From Pelagibacteraceae bacterium AG-359-O02 (lineage in GTDB: Bacteria; Pseudomonadota; Alphaproteobacteria; Pelagibacterales; Pelagibacteraceae): a stretch of 43,028 bases of DNA. A model generated the notes under the pieces. It did no database searches and was not told where the DNA came from. It saw only the letters and a program-made list of their open reading frames with translations. Where the stretch lies: contig QCEU01000009.1 of the NCBI GenBank assembly GCA_003280485.1, forward strand, positions 1 through 43,028, given 5' to 3'. Shown one piece after another: positions 1 through 9,738 of this stretch (within the stretch, counting starts at the first letter, position 1; each line of letters starts with the position of its first letter). A program made the position numbers and the translations under genes.

Positions 1-54
1 GAACAAATTATTATCCCATTAGGTGATGGAATGACTGTTTGTAGGGTTTTATAA
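1..54 (+). CDS. C-terminal end of an O-methyltransferase-like protein (partial)
   Basis: An open frame enters from the left edge and stops at 52-54, giving 17 residues that end in IPLGDGMTVCRVL. The pattern P-x-G-D-G-x-T-x-C/A-R is how class I SAM-dependent O-methyltransferases of the caffeoyl-CoA O-methyltransferase type usually end. Only this tail is visible, so the family call rests on one short motif and the substrate is unknown. Its TAA shares an A with the ATG of the next gene (TAATG), so the two are probably co-transcribed and translationally coupled. Confidence 0.5.
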   Translation, partial: EQIIIPLGDGMTVCRVL

Positions 55-956
55 TGTTCAATATTTTTGGTTTTTATAAATTTAAAAAACTTAATAATCT
101 TAAAAAGTTAAAAAATAGATTAGAAAATAAACTTAAAGATTATGAAATCAGAGGTACAATAATAATTTCATCCGAAGGTATTAATGGAGCAATTTCAGAT
201 AAAAAAAATAACCTTTTAAAATTCAATAAACTTTTAAAAAAAATATTATCTATAAAAAAATTTAATTCAGAAAATAATTCTAATAGTAAATTTAATCCAT
301 TTCATAAACTTAAAATTAAAATCAAAAAAGAAGTTGTTCCAATGGGTTTTAAAGTTAGAAACTATAATTATCCTAAGAACAACCTCAATCCAAGGGAATG
401 GAATAAAATAATTAAAAAAAAGGATACAGTTTTGATAGATGCACGGAAATCTTTTGAGTATGATGTGGGAACTTTTAATAAATCTTTAAATCCAAATATA
501 GAAAACTTTCGTCAATTTCCTAAATATTTAAATCAATTTAAAAAAAGTGAAAATATAGCAATGTTTTGCACAGGGGGTATCAGATGTGAAAAAGCAAATA
601 TTTATTTGAAAAAAAAAGGATTTAAAAATGTATTTGTTTTAAAAGGTGGAATTATCAATTATCTGAATAATATTGATAAAAAAAATAGTCAATGGAAAGG
701 CGAATGTTACGTTTTTGACAATAGAGTTTCAATAAAACATGGTTTAAAGCAGGGAAGTCATTCTATTTGTAGTGGGTGTAGAAAACCTCTTTCTGCTAAA
801 GAAAAAAAATCTCCTAAATATCTAGAAGGTATTCATTGTCCAAAATGTCACGATTACTTAACAGATGATCAAAAATCTAGATTTGCAATGAGACAAAAAC
901 AAATAATACTTGCAAAAAAAACTGGCAAGAGACATATCTTTAAAAAAGAATATTAA
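54..956 (+). CDS. trhO: tRNA uridine(34) hydroxylase TrhO (rhodanese-domain, UPF0176/YceA family)
   Basis: A 300-residue protein of the TrhO family, whose members hydroxylate U34 of certain tRNAs, a step towards 5-carboxymethoxyuridine-type wobble modification. The N-terminal half has the family motif SEGINGAIS (40-48). The central rhodanese domain (about 120-210) has its active-site loop CTGGIRCEK at 172-180 with the catalytic Cys at 172. A C-terminal Cys-rich part has C239/C242 and C262/C265, which could bind a metal. Length is typical for the family. The start overlaps the stop of the upstream gene by one base and MATE follows after 16 bp, so it lies inside a forward operon. The hydroxylation role is known for characterised homologues and is inferred here. 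Confidence 0.9.
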   Translation: MFNIFGFYKFKKLNNLKKLKNRLENKLKDYEIRGTIIISSEGINGAISDKKNNLLKFNKLLKKILSIKKFNSENNSNSKFNPFHKLKIKIKKEVVPMGFKVRNYNYPKNNLNPREWNKIIKKKDTVLIDARKSFEYDVGTFNKSLNPNIENFRQFPKYLNQFKKSENIAMFCTGGIRCEKANIYLKKKGFKNVFVLKGGIINYLNNIDKKNSQWKGECYVFDNRVSIKHGLKQGSHSICSGCRKPLSAKEKKSPKYLEGIHCPKCHDYLTDDQKSRFAMRQKQIILAKKTGKRHIFKKEY

Positions 957-972
957 TTAAATTATAATCTTT

Positions 973-2334
973 ATGGATTTGCTTAAAGAAAATATACCTT
1001 TACTTGTTAGAAAACTTGCAATACCTGCAAGTGTAGGTACGCTTTTTCAAACCTTATACAATATTGTTGATACTTTTTATTCAGGACTAATCTCGCCTGA
1101 AGCACTTTCTGCGCTTAGTAAATCATTTCCAATATATTTTATTATTGTAGCAACATCAATTGGAGTAACAGTTGCGGGAACTTCTTTAATAGGGAACAGT
1201 ATTGGAGAAAAAAATGAAAAAAATGTCTCTTATTATTTTACCCATATTGTTATCTATGGACTGATCATATCAGTTTTTATTACATGCATAGGTTTATATT
1301 TTGCCGAAAAGGTTTTTAACATAATGGGTTCGAATGAAGAAATTACAAATTTAGGGCTTCAATATACAAATATTATGTTTTATGGATCATTTCTTTTTTT
1401 CCTTGTTGTATCACTTAACTCTTTATTACATGCAGAAGGAGATACAAAAACATACAGAAATGTTTTGATTTTAAGTTTTCTACTAAATATAATTTTAAAT
1501 CCTATACTAATATTTGGTTTTCTATTCATTCCTGCTTTGGGTATGATGGGTATAGGTCTATCTACAATTATAGCCCAATTTATAGCTTTTGCGATTATTT
1601 TATATAAAGTCTTACAAAATCCTAGAGTAAAAAAAATTACCAAGGAATTTTTTAAAATTAAAATAACATTTTTAAAAAATATATTTTTTCAATCAATGCC
1701 AATATCAATTGCTATATGTGGATATGCAGTTGCTGCTACATTTATATTTACTTATGTTGGTCAAACTAGTGAATTGGCAGTAGCTGGTTATGGTGCAGCT
1801 ACGAGAATAGAACAGGTTGTTTTACTACCTATATTAGGAATAAATACTGCAATTATCTCAATTATAGCTCAAAATTATGGTGCAAATCATTTCGATAGAG
1901 TGAAAGAGACTTATTTTATATCTATCAAATATGGCCTTTTATTAATGTTTTTCTCTGGAATATTTGTTTATTTCACAGCAGATATAATACCAAGGCTTTT
2001 CTCTAATGATGAAACTGTTTTAGAATATGGACGTAGATACTTAAAAATCGCAGCATTTATTTTACCTGCATATCCAATTTTCTTTTTATCAAACGGTTTT
2101 TTTATGGGATTAAAAAAATCTAATTATGCAATGATAAATAATATTTTGCGAAATGTTCTTGTTCCAATATGTGTTTTTTACTTAGCCAAATATCTATCTG
2201 CAGATTTTGATAGTTTTTTCTGGTTGTGGTTTATATTTCAGTGGACGCTTTCGATACTATTATTTAGTTATGTGAGTTATTATATAAAAAAAAAATTAGA
2301 TAAACCTAGCGCTATCCTTAATCCACAACCATAA
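973..2334 (+). CDS. MATE family efflux transporter
   Basis: A 453-residue integral membrane protein with about 12 predicted membrane helices in two similar halves, as expected for MATE (multidrug and toxin extrusion) transporters. The N-terminal region with PASVGTLFQTLYNIVDTFY (residues 18-36) is the usual MatE first-helix signature (P-x-x-x-x-x-x-x-x-x-N-x-x-D). Such proteins export organic cations or other compounds using a Na+ or H+ gradient; the substrate cannot be read from sequence. The 3' end overlaps the convergent soxG gene by 39 bp, so no independent terminator fits between them. Confidence 0.9.
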   Translation: MDLLKENIPLLVRKLAIPASVGTLFQTLYNIVDTFYSGLISPEALSALSKSFPIYFIIVATSIGVTVAGTSLIGNSIGEKNEKNVSYYFTHIVIYGLIISVFITCIGLYFAEKVFNIMGSNEEITNLGLQYTNIMFYGSFLFFLVVSLNSLLHAEGDTKTYRNVLILSFLLNIILNPILIFGFLFIPALGMMGIGLSTIIAQFIAFAIILYKVLQNPRVKKITKEFFKIKITFLKNIFFQSMPISIAICGYAVAATFIFTYVGQTSELAVAGYGAATRIEQVVLLPILGINTAIISIIAQNYGANHFDRVKETYFISIKYGLLLMFFSGIFVYFTADIIPRLFSNDETVLEYGRRYLKIAAFILPAYPIFFLSNGFFMGLKKSNYAMINNILRNVLVPICVFYLAKYLSADFDSFFWLWFIFQWTLSILLFSYVSYYIKKKLDKPSAILNPQP

Positions 2335-2841
2335 ATCTTCTGAGAATGATCTTCTCACAAAAAGATTTATTTCGTTAATTTCAGCATGATGAATAATTAC
2401 ATCTGTATGATTTAGCAATGTTTGTGATACAGAATTTTTAGTATTTTTAAAATTATTGAAGTTAAAAGGAGATCCTGATGAAAGTAAATCAAAAGCCTTT
2501 TTACCCTTTATATTAATACATATCCATTGATTAGAAACATCGACTATAGAGCCAAAATTTAATTTAGATATTTCGTTAAAAAGATCATTATAAATATTAT
2601 TATTCTCTTCATTATAATATACTAACCATTCATCTGGACTAAGCCATAGAGCATTAAATTGCTGATTTGAGGAACTTGTATTTGGTTCAATTGGCAAGAT
2701 GATTGATAAAATCTTTCCTACTTTTGTAAAAAATTCTTTCTTTTTTCCTCTAATATTTATTTTTTTAATTGGTTCAGATAATTTTAATTCTAGATCATCT
2801 AATAATTTTTTTTTAAAGTTAGGATATTCTGTATTAAGCAT
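2296..2841 (-). CDS. soxG: Sarcosine oxidase, gamma subunit
   Basis: A 181-residue protein, last gene of a soxB-soxD-soxA-soxG operon read leftwards. The gamma subunit is the non-catalytic GcvT/YgfZ-like subunit of heterotetrameric sarcosine oxidase. The stretch LWLSPDEWLVYY and the late segment with the R-S-F-S-E-D-L-W-L-W core match the conserved parts of SoxG, which is otherwise poorly conserved. The start overlaps the 3' end of soxA by 8 bp, typical of coupled translation. The C-terminal coding end overlaps the convergent MATE gene by 39 bp. Operon position supports the call strongly; sequence alone would be weaker. Confidence 0.9.
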   Translation of the reverse strand: MLNTEYPNFKKKLLDDLELKLSEPIKKINIRGKKKEFFTKVGKILSIILPIEPNTSSSNQQFNALWLSPDEWLVYYNEENNNIYNDLFNEISKLNFGSIVDVSNQWICINIKGKKAFDLLSSGSPFNFNNFKNTKNSVSQTLLNHTDVIIHHAEINEINLFVRRSFSEDLWLWIKDSARFI

Positions 2842-5836
2842 TGATCCTCTTGTTTTCTTTATCTAAAAAAATAAAATCTGAAACTGTTACATTGATATTT
2901 TTGTTTTCCATTGGAACAAATAGTTTTTGACCTTTCATTTTTTTTCCACCTTTAACAACTGCTAGTGCAATCGATTTATTTAAATTAGGGCTAAAATAGC
3001 TTGACGTTACATGTCCAATCATTTCGACAGGTTTCTTATCTAATTCAGATACTATTTGAGCACCTTCTTCCAATATTTCATTGGGGTCATCTGTAAGCAA
3101 TCCAACAAGCTGTTTTCTATCCTCTCTTATTGTATCACTTCTATAAAGTGATCTTTTACCAATAAAATCATATTTTTTTTTACTAACTATCCAATCCATC
3201 TGAAGATCAATTGGAGTCATAGTTCCATCTGTGTCTTGTCCAACAATAATAAATCCCTTTTCAGCCCTTAATAAATGCATTGTTTCTGTTCCATAAGGAG
3301 TAATTTTGTATTCTTCTCCTGCCTTGATACAGTTTTCCCATAATGATTTACCATATTTTGACTCTATGTTAATTTCATAACTAAGCTCTCCTGTGAAACT
3401 TATTCTCATTATTCTACATTCAATTTTGTCAATTATTGCGTCTTGGTAAGACATGTGAGGAAAGGCTTCATCACTAAAATCTTTATTAGGAAATAATTTT
3501 TTCAATATTTTTTTTGAATTTGGACCACAAATACTCGCTGTAGAATAGTGATCAGTAACAGACGTTAAGTAAACATCTAATTCTGGCCATTCTGTTTGTA
3601 AATAGTCTTCAAGTTTAGAAAGCACATTTGCTGCGCCACCAGTAGTTGTGGTCATTAAATAATGATTTTCACCCAATCTTGTGGTTACACCATCATCATA
3701 AACCATACCATCTTCATTTAACATTAAACCATAACGGCATTTCCCAATACCTAATTTTGACCAAGCATTTGTATAAACTCTGTTTAAAAATTCAGAAGCA
3801 TCAGATCCCTGAATATCTATTTTTCCTAATGTAGAAGCATCTAAAATTCCAGCACTATCTCTTGCAGCTTTACTTTCTCTTTGAACTGCTTCATGAAGAT
3901 TTTCGTTATTAATAGGGTAGTACCAAGGCCTTTTCCATTGCCCAACATTTTCAAACTTTGCATTGTTTTGCACGTGCCATTCGTGAATTGAGGTTTTTCT
4001 CACAACATCAAAAAATTTTCCAACACTTCTTCCTACAATTGCTCCAAAAGTTAATGGTGTAAATGGTGGTCTAAAAGTAGTTGTACCTAAAGTACCCATT
4101 TTTACTCCAGCAGTGTCAGCAATTATTCCCAGAGCATGCATATTCGATAATTTACCTTGATCTGTTGCCATTCCAGTTGTTGTATATCTCTTTACATGTT
4201 CTATTGATTTAAAACCTTCTCTAAGTGCTAACTTTATATCTTTCGCTGTCGAATCATTTTGAAAATCTATAAAAGATTTAGTTTTACCCTCCGAAATAGT
4301 ATTTGGTAACAGCCATATGTTTTTCTTCTCTAACTCTTTTGAACATAAAATTGAAATTTTATCAAAACCGCTTTCATTAATGTTTAAAAATTTTTTAACT
4401 TTATTATTTGTATTTTTAACTATTTCTTCTAATTCAAAATCACCGTTACATGATCCAACATTTATATGATTTTCACTTTTTTCATTTGGAACAAATGCTT
4501 GATCTCTTTCTCTAAAATCTAATTTTCCTCCTGATTGTGTATGCATATGCACCATTGGTGTCCAACCTCCACTTATTGATAAACAATCACACTGAATTCT
4601 ATTTTTATTTCCAGTAACATTCGATCCATCTTCTGATAAATTCATAATTTCTATTGATTTTATCTTTTTGTAACCAAAAGTATTTACCACTGTAGAATTC
4701 CAATATATTTCAATTCCTAGTTCTTCAGCATTTTTAACAATTTTTGATGAAGATTTTTTTCTAATATCAACAATCTTTACTGATATTCCTTTTTCAAATA
4801 ATGACACTGCAGTTTCGTAAGCACTATCATTGTTAGTAAAGATAATATTATTTAATCCAGTGGTTACACCATAAAAATCTAAATATTTTTTAACAGAGTT
4901 AGCAAGTATAATTCCTGGTCTATCATTGTTGTTGAATATAAGAGGTCTTTCTATTGCACCTGCAGCAACAATTACTTTATCTGCTCTTATTTTCCATAAT
5001 CTCTGTCTTATATCGCCATTTTTTTTATCTAAAGGTAAATGATCCGATATATTTTCTTTGGCCAAAAGGTAGTTATAACTATGAAAAGCGGCCAAACTTG
5101 TTCTAGTTTTTAATATTAAATTATCTAATTTTTCTAATTCTGATATTTCATTCATTAACCATTCATTTGATTTTTTATTATCTATTATAAAATTTTTATT
5201 ATTTTGATAGATTGTGGATCCACCAAGTATATTTTTATCCTCAATTAAGATTGTCTTTAAATTATTTTTTGCTGCTATTTTAGCTGATATTATACCTGAA
5301 ATCCCACCTCCAATAACCAATACATCACAATGCTCATGTTTATGGTCATATATGTCTGGATCTGGTTGTGAAGGTGATTTGCCAAGGCCTGCGGACAATC
5401 TTATTAATGGTTCATAAATTTTTTTCCAAAAACTTTTAGGCCACATAAAAGTCTTATAATAAAAACCTGCCGGTATAAATGGTGATATTAAGTTATTAAT
5501 ACCACCTATGTCAAAGTTAAGATTTGGCCAACAATTTTGACTAGATGCTTTCAACCCTTCGTAAAGTTCTATTTCTGTAGCTCTTACATTTGGTTCTGTT
5601 AAATTTGTATCATCATTTATTTGGCATATTGCGTTTGGCTCTTCAGACCCACATGACATTATACCTCTTGGGCGGTGATACTTAAAACTTCTGCCAACTA
5701 AATGAATGCCATTTGAAAGAAGTGCAGAGGCTAGGGTATCACCCTCAAAACCATGATATTTTTTACCGTCAAAAGTAAATGAAACAGTTTTTGTTTGATC
5801 AACAAATCTTGTCTTATTAATTCTATATTTGGTCAT
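2834..5836 (-). CDS. soxA: Sarcosine oxidase, alpha subunit
   Basis: A 1000-residue large subunit of heterotetrameric sarcosine oxidase, which demethylates sarcosine to glycine and passes the one-carbon unit to tetrahydrofolate. An N-terminal domain of about 100 residues is followed by an NAD/FAD-type dinucleotide fold, with GGGISG at 176-181. The C-terminal third (from about residue 620) is a GcvT-like aminomethyltransferase/folate-binding domain; it contains the conserved segments GILDASTLGKIDIQG and SFTGELSYEIN. Length and domain order are normal for the family. soxD ends directly upstream at 5837 with no gap, and soxG overlaps the end. The glycine produced can be used by glyA, which also lies in this window (19181-20491). 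Confidence 0.97.
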   Translation of the reverse strand: MTKYRINKTRFVDQTKTVSFTFDGKKYHGFEGDTLASALLSNGIHLVGRSFKYHRPRGIMSCGSEEPNAICQINDDTNLTEPNVRATEIELYEGLKASSQNCWPNLNFDIGGINNLISPFIPAGFYYKTFMWPKSFWKKIYEPLIRLSAGLGKSPSQPDPDIYDHKHEHCDVLVIGGGISGIISAKIAAKNNLKTILIEDKNILGGSTIYQNNKNFIIDNKKSNEWLMNEISELEKLDNLILKTRTSLAAFHSYNYLLAKENISDHLPLDKKNGDIRQRLWKIRADKVIVAAGAIERPLIFNNNDRPGIILANSVKKYLDFYGVTTGLNNIIFTNNDSAYETAVSLFEKGISVKIVDIRKKSSSKIVKNAEELGIEIYWNSTVVNTFGYKKIKSIEIMNLSEDGSNVTGNKNRIQCDCLSISGGWTPMVHMHTQSGGKLDFRERDQAFVPNEKSENHINVGSCNGDFELEEIVKNTNNKVKKFLNINESGFDKISILCSKELEKKNIWLLPNTISEGKTKSFIDFQNDSTAKDIKLALREGFKSIEHVKRYTTTGMATDQGKLSNMHALGIIADTAGVKMGTLGTTTFRPPFTPLTFGAIVGRSVGKFFDVVRKTSIHEWHVQNNAKFENVGQWKRPWYYPINNENLHEAVQRESKAARDSAGILDASTLGKIDIQGSDASEFLNRVYTNAWSKLGIGKCRYGLMLNEDGMVYDDGVTTRLGENHYLMTTTTGGAANVLSKLEDYLQTEWPELDVYLTSVTDHYSTASICGPNSKKILKKLFPNKDFSDEAFPHMSYQDAIIDKIECRIMRISFTGELSYEINIESKYGKSLWENCIKAGEEYKITPYGTETMHLLRAEKGFIIVGQDTDGTMTPIDLQMDWIVSKKKYDFIGKRSLYRSDTIREDRKQLVGLLTDDPNEILEEGAQIVSELDKKPVEMIGHVTSSYFSPNLNKSIALAVVKGGKKMKGQKLFVPMENKNINVTVSDFIFLDKENKRINA

Positions 5837-6112
5837 TTAAATTAAAGGAGGTTTTTCACCCATTTTATAAACTGCATGTATTTTGTCATTTGATGTGTCC
5901 CTAACCATATTAAACCATTTTCTACATCCATGAGCATGGTTCCATCTTTCAAATTGAACACCTTTAATATTCTTTCTCATAAATAAATATTCTGCCCATT
6001 CATCATCACTTAGTTCAGTAGGTTGTTTGGGTCTTACAATGTGTGCTTCGCCACCACATGAAAACTCACTTTGGTCTCTTTCTCCACAATATGGGCAATT
6101 TATTATAAACAT
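5837..6112 (-). CDS. soxD: Sarcosine oxidase, delta subunit
   Basis: A 91-residue zinc-binding subunit of heterotetrameric sarcosine oxidase. All four metal ligands described for SoxD are in register: Cys6, Cys9 (CPYC), His59 and Cys63 (HAHGC). The protein is full length, starts with FIINCPYCG and has the family W-x-x-Y-L-F-x-R segment in the middle. Its ATG overlaps the TAA of soxB by one base at 6112 and it abuts soxA without a gap, so soxBDA must be one transcript. Confidence 0.97.
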   Translation of the reverse strand: MFIINCPYCGERDQSEFSCGGEAHIVRPKQPTELSDDEWAEYLFMRKNIKGVQFERWNHAHGCRKWFNMVRDTSNDKIHAVYKMGEKPPLI

Positions 6113-7365
6113 TAATGTGCCACAGCAGCAGCACCATGTTCATCAACAAGATCTCCACTTACAAATCTATTTAGATTAAATGCTGCATTTAATTTGTGTG
6201 GCTCATCATTAGCAATTGTGTGAGCAAACAAATCACCAGATCCAGGTGTTGCTTTAAATCCTCCTGTTCCCCAACCACAGTTAAAATAAAGACCTTTAAT
6301 ACTTGTTTTACTAATGATCGGGCTTGCATCTGGGCAAATGTCAACAATACCACCCCATTGTCTTAACATCTTCATTCTACTAAAAATAGGATATAGCTCC
6401 AATATTGCTTTTAAGGTGCCTTCTACTACATCATGACTTCCCCTTTGTGTATAAGATATGTAAGCATCTGTTCCAGCTCCAATTACTAATTCACCTTTAT
6501 CAGATTGACTAACATAAGCATGGACAGCATTAGACATTACAACTGTATCTATTATTGGTTTAACTGGTTCTGATACTAATGCTTGTAATGGTTTACTTTC
6601 AAGTGGTAATTTTAAGCCTGCCATATTTGCAATTACACTTGAGTGACCTGCTGCTACAACACCAATTTTTTTTGTTTTGATAAATCCTTTTGTAGTTTCA
6701 AGGCCTTCAACTTGATCTCCATTTCTTTTTATTCCTTTAACTTCACAATTTTGAATTATGTCAACCCCCATTGCATCTGCACCTCTTGCATAACCCCATG
6801 CAACAGCATCATGTCTTGCAGTTCCAGCTCTTCTTTGTAAAGTTCCACCAAGTACAGGATACCTTATATTTGGAGAAGTATTTATTATTGGACAAAATTC
6901 CTTTACTTGTTTTGTGTCTAACCAAACGGCATCAATTCCATTTAATCTATTTGCGTGAGTTCTTCTTTTTAAATCTCTAATGTCTTGAAGGTTATGTGCT
7001 AAATTCATAACACCACGTTGACTAAACATTATATTGTAATTTAACTCTTGAGATAAATTTTCCCAAATTTTTAAAGCATGGTCATATAATCCAGCACTAG
7101 CATCCCATAAATAATTTGATCTTATGATTGTTGTATTTCTCCCAGTATTACCACCACCAATCCAACCCTTTTCTAATACTGCAATATTTTTCATGTTATG
7201 TTTTTTTGCAAGATAGTATGCAGTTGCTAATCCATGCCCACCACCTCCGACAATTACTGCTTCATATTCTTTTTTAGGTTCAGGATTGCCCCAAGCTTGT
7301 TTCCAGTTTTCATGCTGCGAAAAAGCATTTTTTATCAAAGAAAAAATAGAGTATTTGTTTTTCAT
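6112..7365 (-). CDS. soxB: Sarcosine oxidase, beta subunit
   Basis: A 417-residue flavoprotein, the catalytic subunit of heterotetrameric sarcosine oxidase that oxidises sarcosine. An FAD-binding Rossmann motif [14 protein letters not shown] lies at 40-53, and [17 protein letters not shown] at 178-194 matches the segment that carries the covalently bound FMN in characterised SoxB proteins; His185 is the likely attachment residue (inferred from the motif). It is the first gene of the operon. The 64 bp between its start and the divergent tRNA-Ser gene contains a perfect palindrome (7391-7404) well placed for regulation. Confidence 0.97.
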   Translation of the reverse strand: MKNKYSIFSLIKNAFSQHENWKQAWGNPEPKKEYEAVIVGGGGHGLATAYYLAKKHNMKNIAVLEKGWIGGGNTGRNTTIIRSNYLWDASAGLYDHALKIWENLSQELNYNIMFSQRGVMNLAHNLQDIRDLKRRTHANRLNGIDAVWLDTKQVKEFCPIINTSPNIRYPVLGGTLQRRAGTARHDAVAWGYARGADAMGVDIIQNCEVKGIKRNGDQVEGLETTKGFIKTKKIGVVAAGHSSVIANMAGLKLPLESKPLQALVSEPVKPIIDTVVMSNAVHAYVSQSDKGELVIGAGTDAYISYTQRGSHDVVEGTLKAILELYPIFSRMKMLRQWGGIVDICPDASPIISKTSIKGLYFNCGWGTGGFKATPGSGDLFAHTIANDEPHKLNAAFNLNRFVSGDLVDEHGAAAVAH

Positions 7366-7390
7366 AGTTGCAAGAAATTACTTGATTAAT

Positions 7391-7404
7391 ATTGAATATT
7401 CAAT
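7391..7404. promoter_or_regulatory. Palindrome upstream of soxB, candidate operator
   Basis: ATTGAATATTCAAT is a perfect 14-bp palindrome centred 32 bp in front of the soxB start codon. A second inverted repeat encloses it, ACTTGA at 7380-7385 and TCAAGT at 7409-7414, with its centre shifted by half a base. The position between soxB and the divergent tRNA suits a transcription factor site controlling sarcosine oxidase. No regulator gene lies nearby, and short palindromes are common in AT-rich DNA, so the role is inference. Confidence 0.4.
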
Positions 7405-7429
7405 GATTTCAAGTTACACATATATCAAC

Positions 7430-7520
7430 GGAAGAGTGGGTGAGTTGGCTTAAACCAGCAGTTTGCTAAATTGCCGAAGGAGCAATCCTTCCAAGGGTTC
7501 GAATCCCTTCTCTTCCGCCA
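7430..7520 (+). tRNA. tRNA-Ser (anticodon GCU)
   Basis: A complete 91-nt class II tRNA. The acceptor stem GGAAGAG pairs with CTCTTCC and is followed by discriminator G and an encoded CCA. The anticodon stem GCAGT/ATTGC encloses the loop TTGCTAA with anticodon GCT at 7465-7467, reading AGC and AGU. The long variable arm pairs GAAGGA with TCCTTC, and the T arm AAGGG-TTCGAAT-CCCTT is perfect. The long variable arm and the G discriminator identify serine. The gene ends 4 nt before the stop codon of the convergent lytic transglycosylase gene. Confidence 0.97.
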
Positions 7521-7524
7521 ACAA

Positions 7525-9711
7525 TTAATACAAATTCTGATTTTTAAAGAAATCTTTTAGATAAATTGGCTTTTGTGACAAAATGTACCTATAAACATTA
7601 TAATTTTCTAAAACTCTTTGTACGTAATTTCTAGTTTCTTTAAACTTAATAAGTTCAATCCAATCAACATAGTCAATTTGTTTTTTTTGTGGATCCTTGT
7701 TAATTTTTTTCCAATACTTTACCCTCTTAGGTCCAGCATTATATGCGGCTGTAGCAAAAGGGTAGGAACCTTTATACTGATTAATTAATCCTGCAATATA
7801 ATGAGATCCTAAATTAATATTATATTCTGGGTCAGTTGTTAATTTAGATTTCGAGTATCCTAACTTTGCTTGTTTTGATACAGTCTTAGCTGTATAAGGC
7901 ATAAGTTGCATTAATCCTTGAGCACCAACTCTACTCCTAGCAGAGGTATCAAATTCACTTTCTTGTCTGATAATAGATAATATTAATGCTGGATCAGGAA
8001 TTTTTCTTCCACCTACAAATTTTGGTACACTCATTATTGGATAATTAAATTGGTTATGAAATCTTTTTTGATATGAGGCAATTTTAGAAACTTGTATAGC
8101 AAAATCAAAACGTGATATATCTGAAGCTAATTTAGCAGCTAAAGCTTCACTGCCTTTTTCTACATTATCATTTGCGAGAAATCTTAATATATGTTTTGTG
8201 TATTTATCTTTATTTAAATAATCAAGCAAATCTACAATTGCGACAAGTTTTTTTGAGTAAAACTCTTCTTCATAATCATCATCTACAAACATTAATTTAT
8301 CTAATTCAAATTTCTCTTGAGGTTTTACTTTCATGTGTGAGAGCTGACCATAATATGTAGTTAAATATTTTGATCCTTCAAAGAACCATTTATTTGAGTT
8401 TTCATTATCACCGATTTTTTCATAAGCTTTACCCAACCAATAGGCACCTCTAGACAAGCTAATTGGATAACTGACATTCCTATAAAAATTTAAAAAATGT
8501 TTTTCTGCCTGTTTTGCATCTTTTAAAAAACTAAGTGCTATCCAACCACTCATCCACTCAGCCTCGGCATATTCCGCACCTTCTGTCATTGCGTGATTTG
8601 AAACAATTTTATAAGCCGTTTTATATTTTTTTTTATAAATTAAAGATCTTCCAATTATTGATCTTTCTTTCCACCATTTATCTGGTCTTACTAAATATTC
8701 TTCAGTATTTTTTATTTTATTAAGAATTTCTAGCGAGCTATCTGTACGTCCTTTTTTTCTTCTCCATTTTAACCGATCATAATTTAAACCAGCATCATTC
8801 TTAAATTTTTTTGGTACTTTCTTTATCGCTTCATCAACCCCAAATCCTCTACTAATTAATATTTGCCTTGCTGTATAAAGTAATTGATACTCACTAGGCA
8901 GGTATCTAATAACCCTTTTAAGATCCCAATGTTTACCCTCCCAAGCATAATAATCTGCTCTATTTATATAATCAGAAGTGTCTAAAACATTTTTAAATTT
9001 TTTTCTGAAATATTTTAAATTATTTGTATTTAAATCTGCACTTATAAAACCCTCTTTTATTAATCTTATTCCATCACCAGACTTTCCAGTTTTAATTAAA
9101 CTCTCACCTAACATCATTTTACCATATCCACTTAATGGTTCATTACTTTGAAACCAATTAATTATTTCTGTTGGAGAATGGTTTTGTAAATTTATTTTGT
9201 GTTCACCAAGATATTTAATTCTATCAAATCTTGGATAATCTTTAACTCTTTCGATAAATCTTTTATATTCAGAAAAGGTTACTTTATTTCCCGATGTAAG
9301 AAGATGTCTCCACTCTATAAAGTCATATATTGATTGGGCCCTTGCTTTTCTTGCAATATTTTTTGCATCTTTCCAATTAGATTTTTCCATAAATCTAATT
9401 GCTTGTTTTGCGAATTCAAAATCTCTTTCACTATAATATCTGGTTTTTTTAACAGTCCTAAATGTTTGTTTTTTTACAATAAGTGGTTTTTTGGGTGGTA
9501 TCAAAATACCAAATATCTCTTTAGGTAAATCTTTATCATCTTTTAAACTTTGTTTCTCATTAAATGTTCCAGGTTTGAAAGGAGGTACTACTATCTGACT
9601 TTTAACCGCAGGTTTTTTCTTAGGTATTATTATTTCATTTGAATATGATGATTGAAAAAAGCTTAAAAAAAATATAGTTGTTAGTAGTAATTTAGATTTT
9701 CTAAAAATCAT
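7525..9711 (-). CDS. slt: Soluble lytic murein transglycosylase (Slt70-like)
   Basis: A 728-residue exported protein that cleaves the MurNAc-GlcNAc bond of peptidoglycan with formation of a 1,6-anhydro end. The N-terminus (MIFRKSKLLLTTIFFLSFFQ) is a signal peptide, followed by a Lys/Pro-rich stretch and a long all-helical superhelix (about 100-560) as in Slt70. The C-terminal SLT domain has the catalytic Glu584 in the IIRQESEF motif, then GAQGLMQLMP and AAYNAGP. It stands alone on the minus strand, with tRNA-Ser behind it and dapA diverging only 27 bp in front. Confidence 0.92.
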   Translation of the reverse strand: MIFRKSKLLLTTIFFLSFFQSSYSNEIIIPKKKPAVKSQIVVPPFKPGTFNEKQSLKDDKDLPKEIFGILIPPKKPLIVKKQTFRTVKKTRYYSERDFEFAKQAIRFMEKSNWKDAKNIARKARAQSIYDFIEWRHLLTSGNKVTFSEYKRFIERVKDYPRFDRIKYLGEHKINLQNHSPTEIINWFQSNEPLSGYGKMMLGESLIKTGKSGDGIRLIKEGFISADLNTNNLKYFRKKFKNVLDTSDYINRADYYAWEGKHWDLKRVIRYLPSEYQLLYTARQILISRGFGVDEAIKKVPKKFKNDAGLNYDRLKWRRKKGRTDSSLEILNKIKNTEEYLVRPDKWWKERSIIGRSLIYKKKYKTAYKIVSNHAMTEGAEYAEAEWMSGWIALSFLKDAKQAEKHFLNFYRNVSYPISLSRGAYWLGKAYEKIGDNENSNKWFFEGSKYLTTYYGQLSHMKVKPQEKFELDKLMFVDDDYEEEFYSKKLVAIVDLLDYLNKDKYTKHILRFLANDNVEKGSEALAAKLASDISRFDFAIQVSKIASYQKRFHNQFNYPIMSVPKFVGGRKIPDPALILSIIRQESEFDTSARSRVGAQGLMQLMPYTAKTVSKQAKLGYSKSKLTTDPEYNINLGSHYIAGLINQYKGSYPFATAAYNAGPKRVKYWKKINKDPQKKQIDYVDWIELIKFKETRNYVQRVLENYNVYRYILSQKPIYLKDFFKNQNLY

Positions 9712-9718
9712 TTATAAT
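9691..9718 (+). promoter_or_regulatory. Possible dapA promoter inside the slt 5' end
   Basis: TATAAT at 9713-9718 is an exact -10 consensus, 20 nt before the dapA ATG. TTTAGA at 9691-9696, 16 bp upstream, is a partial -35 (4 of 6) and lies inside the slt coding sequence. Transcription would start near 9725 and leave a leader of about 14 nt. In DNA this AT-rich such matches also arise by chance. Confidence 0.35.
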
Positions 9719-9738
9719 AACTTATGATATAAATATTT

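Noticed and set aside
3646-6980. Several open frames of 60-90 codons opposite soxA, soxB and other genes
   Set aside because: They lie fully inside well-supported genes on the other strand, have biased low-complexity composition and no family resemblance.
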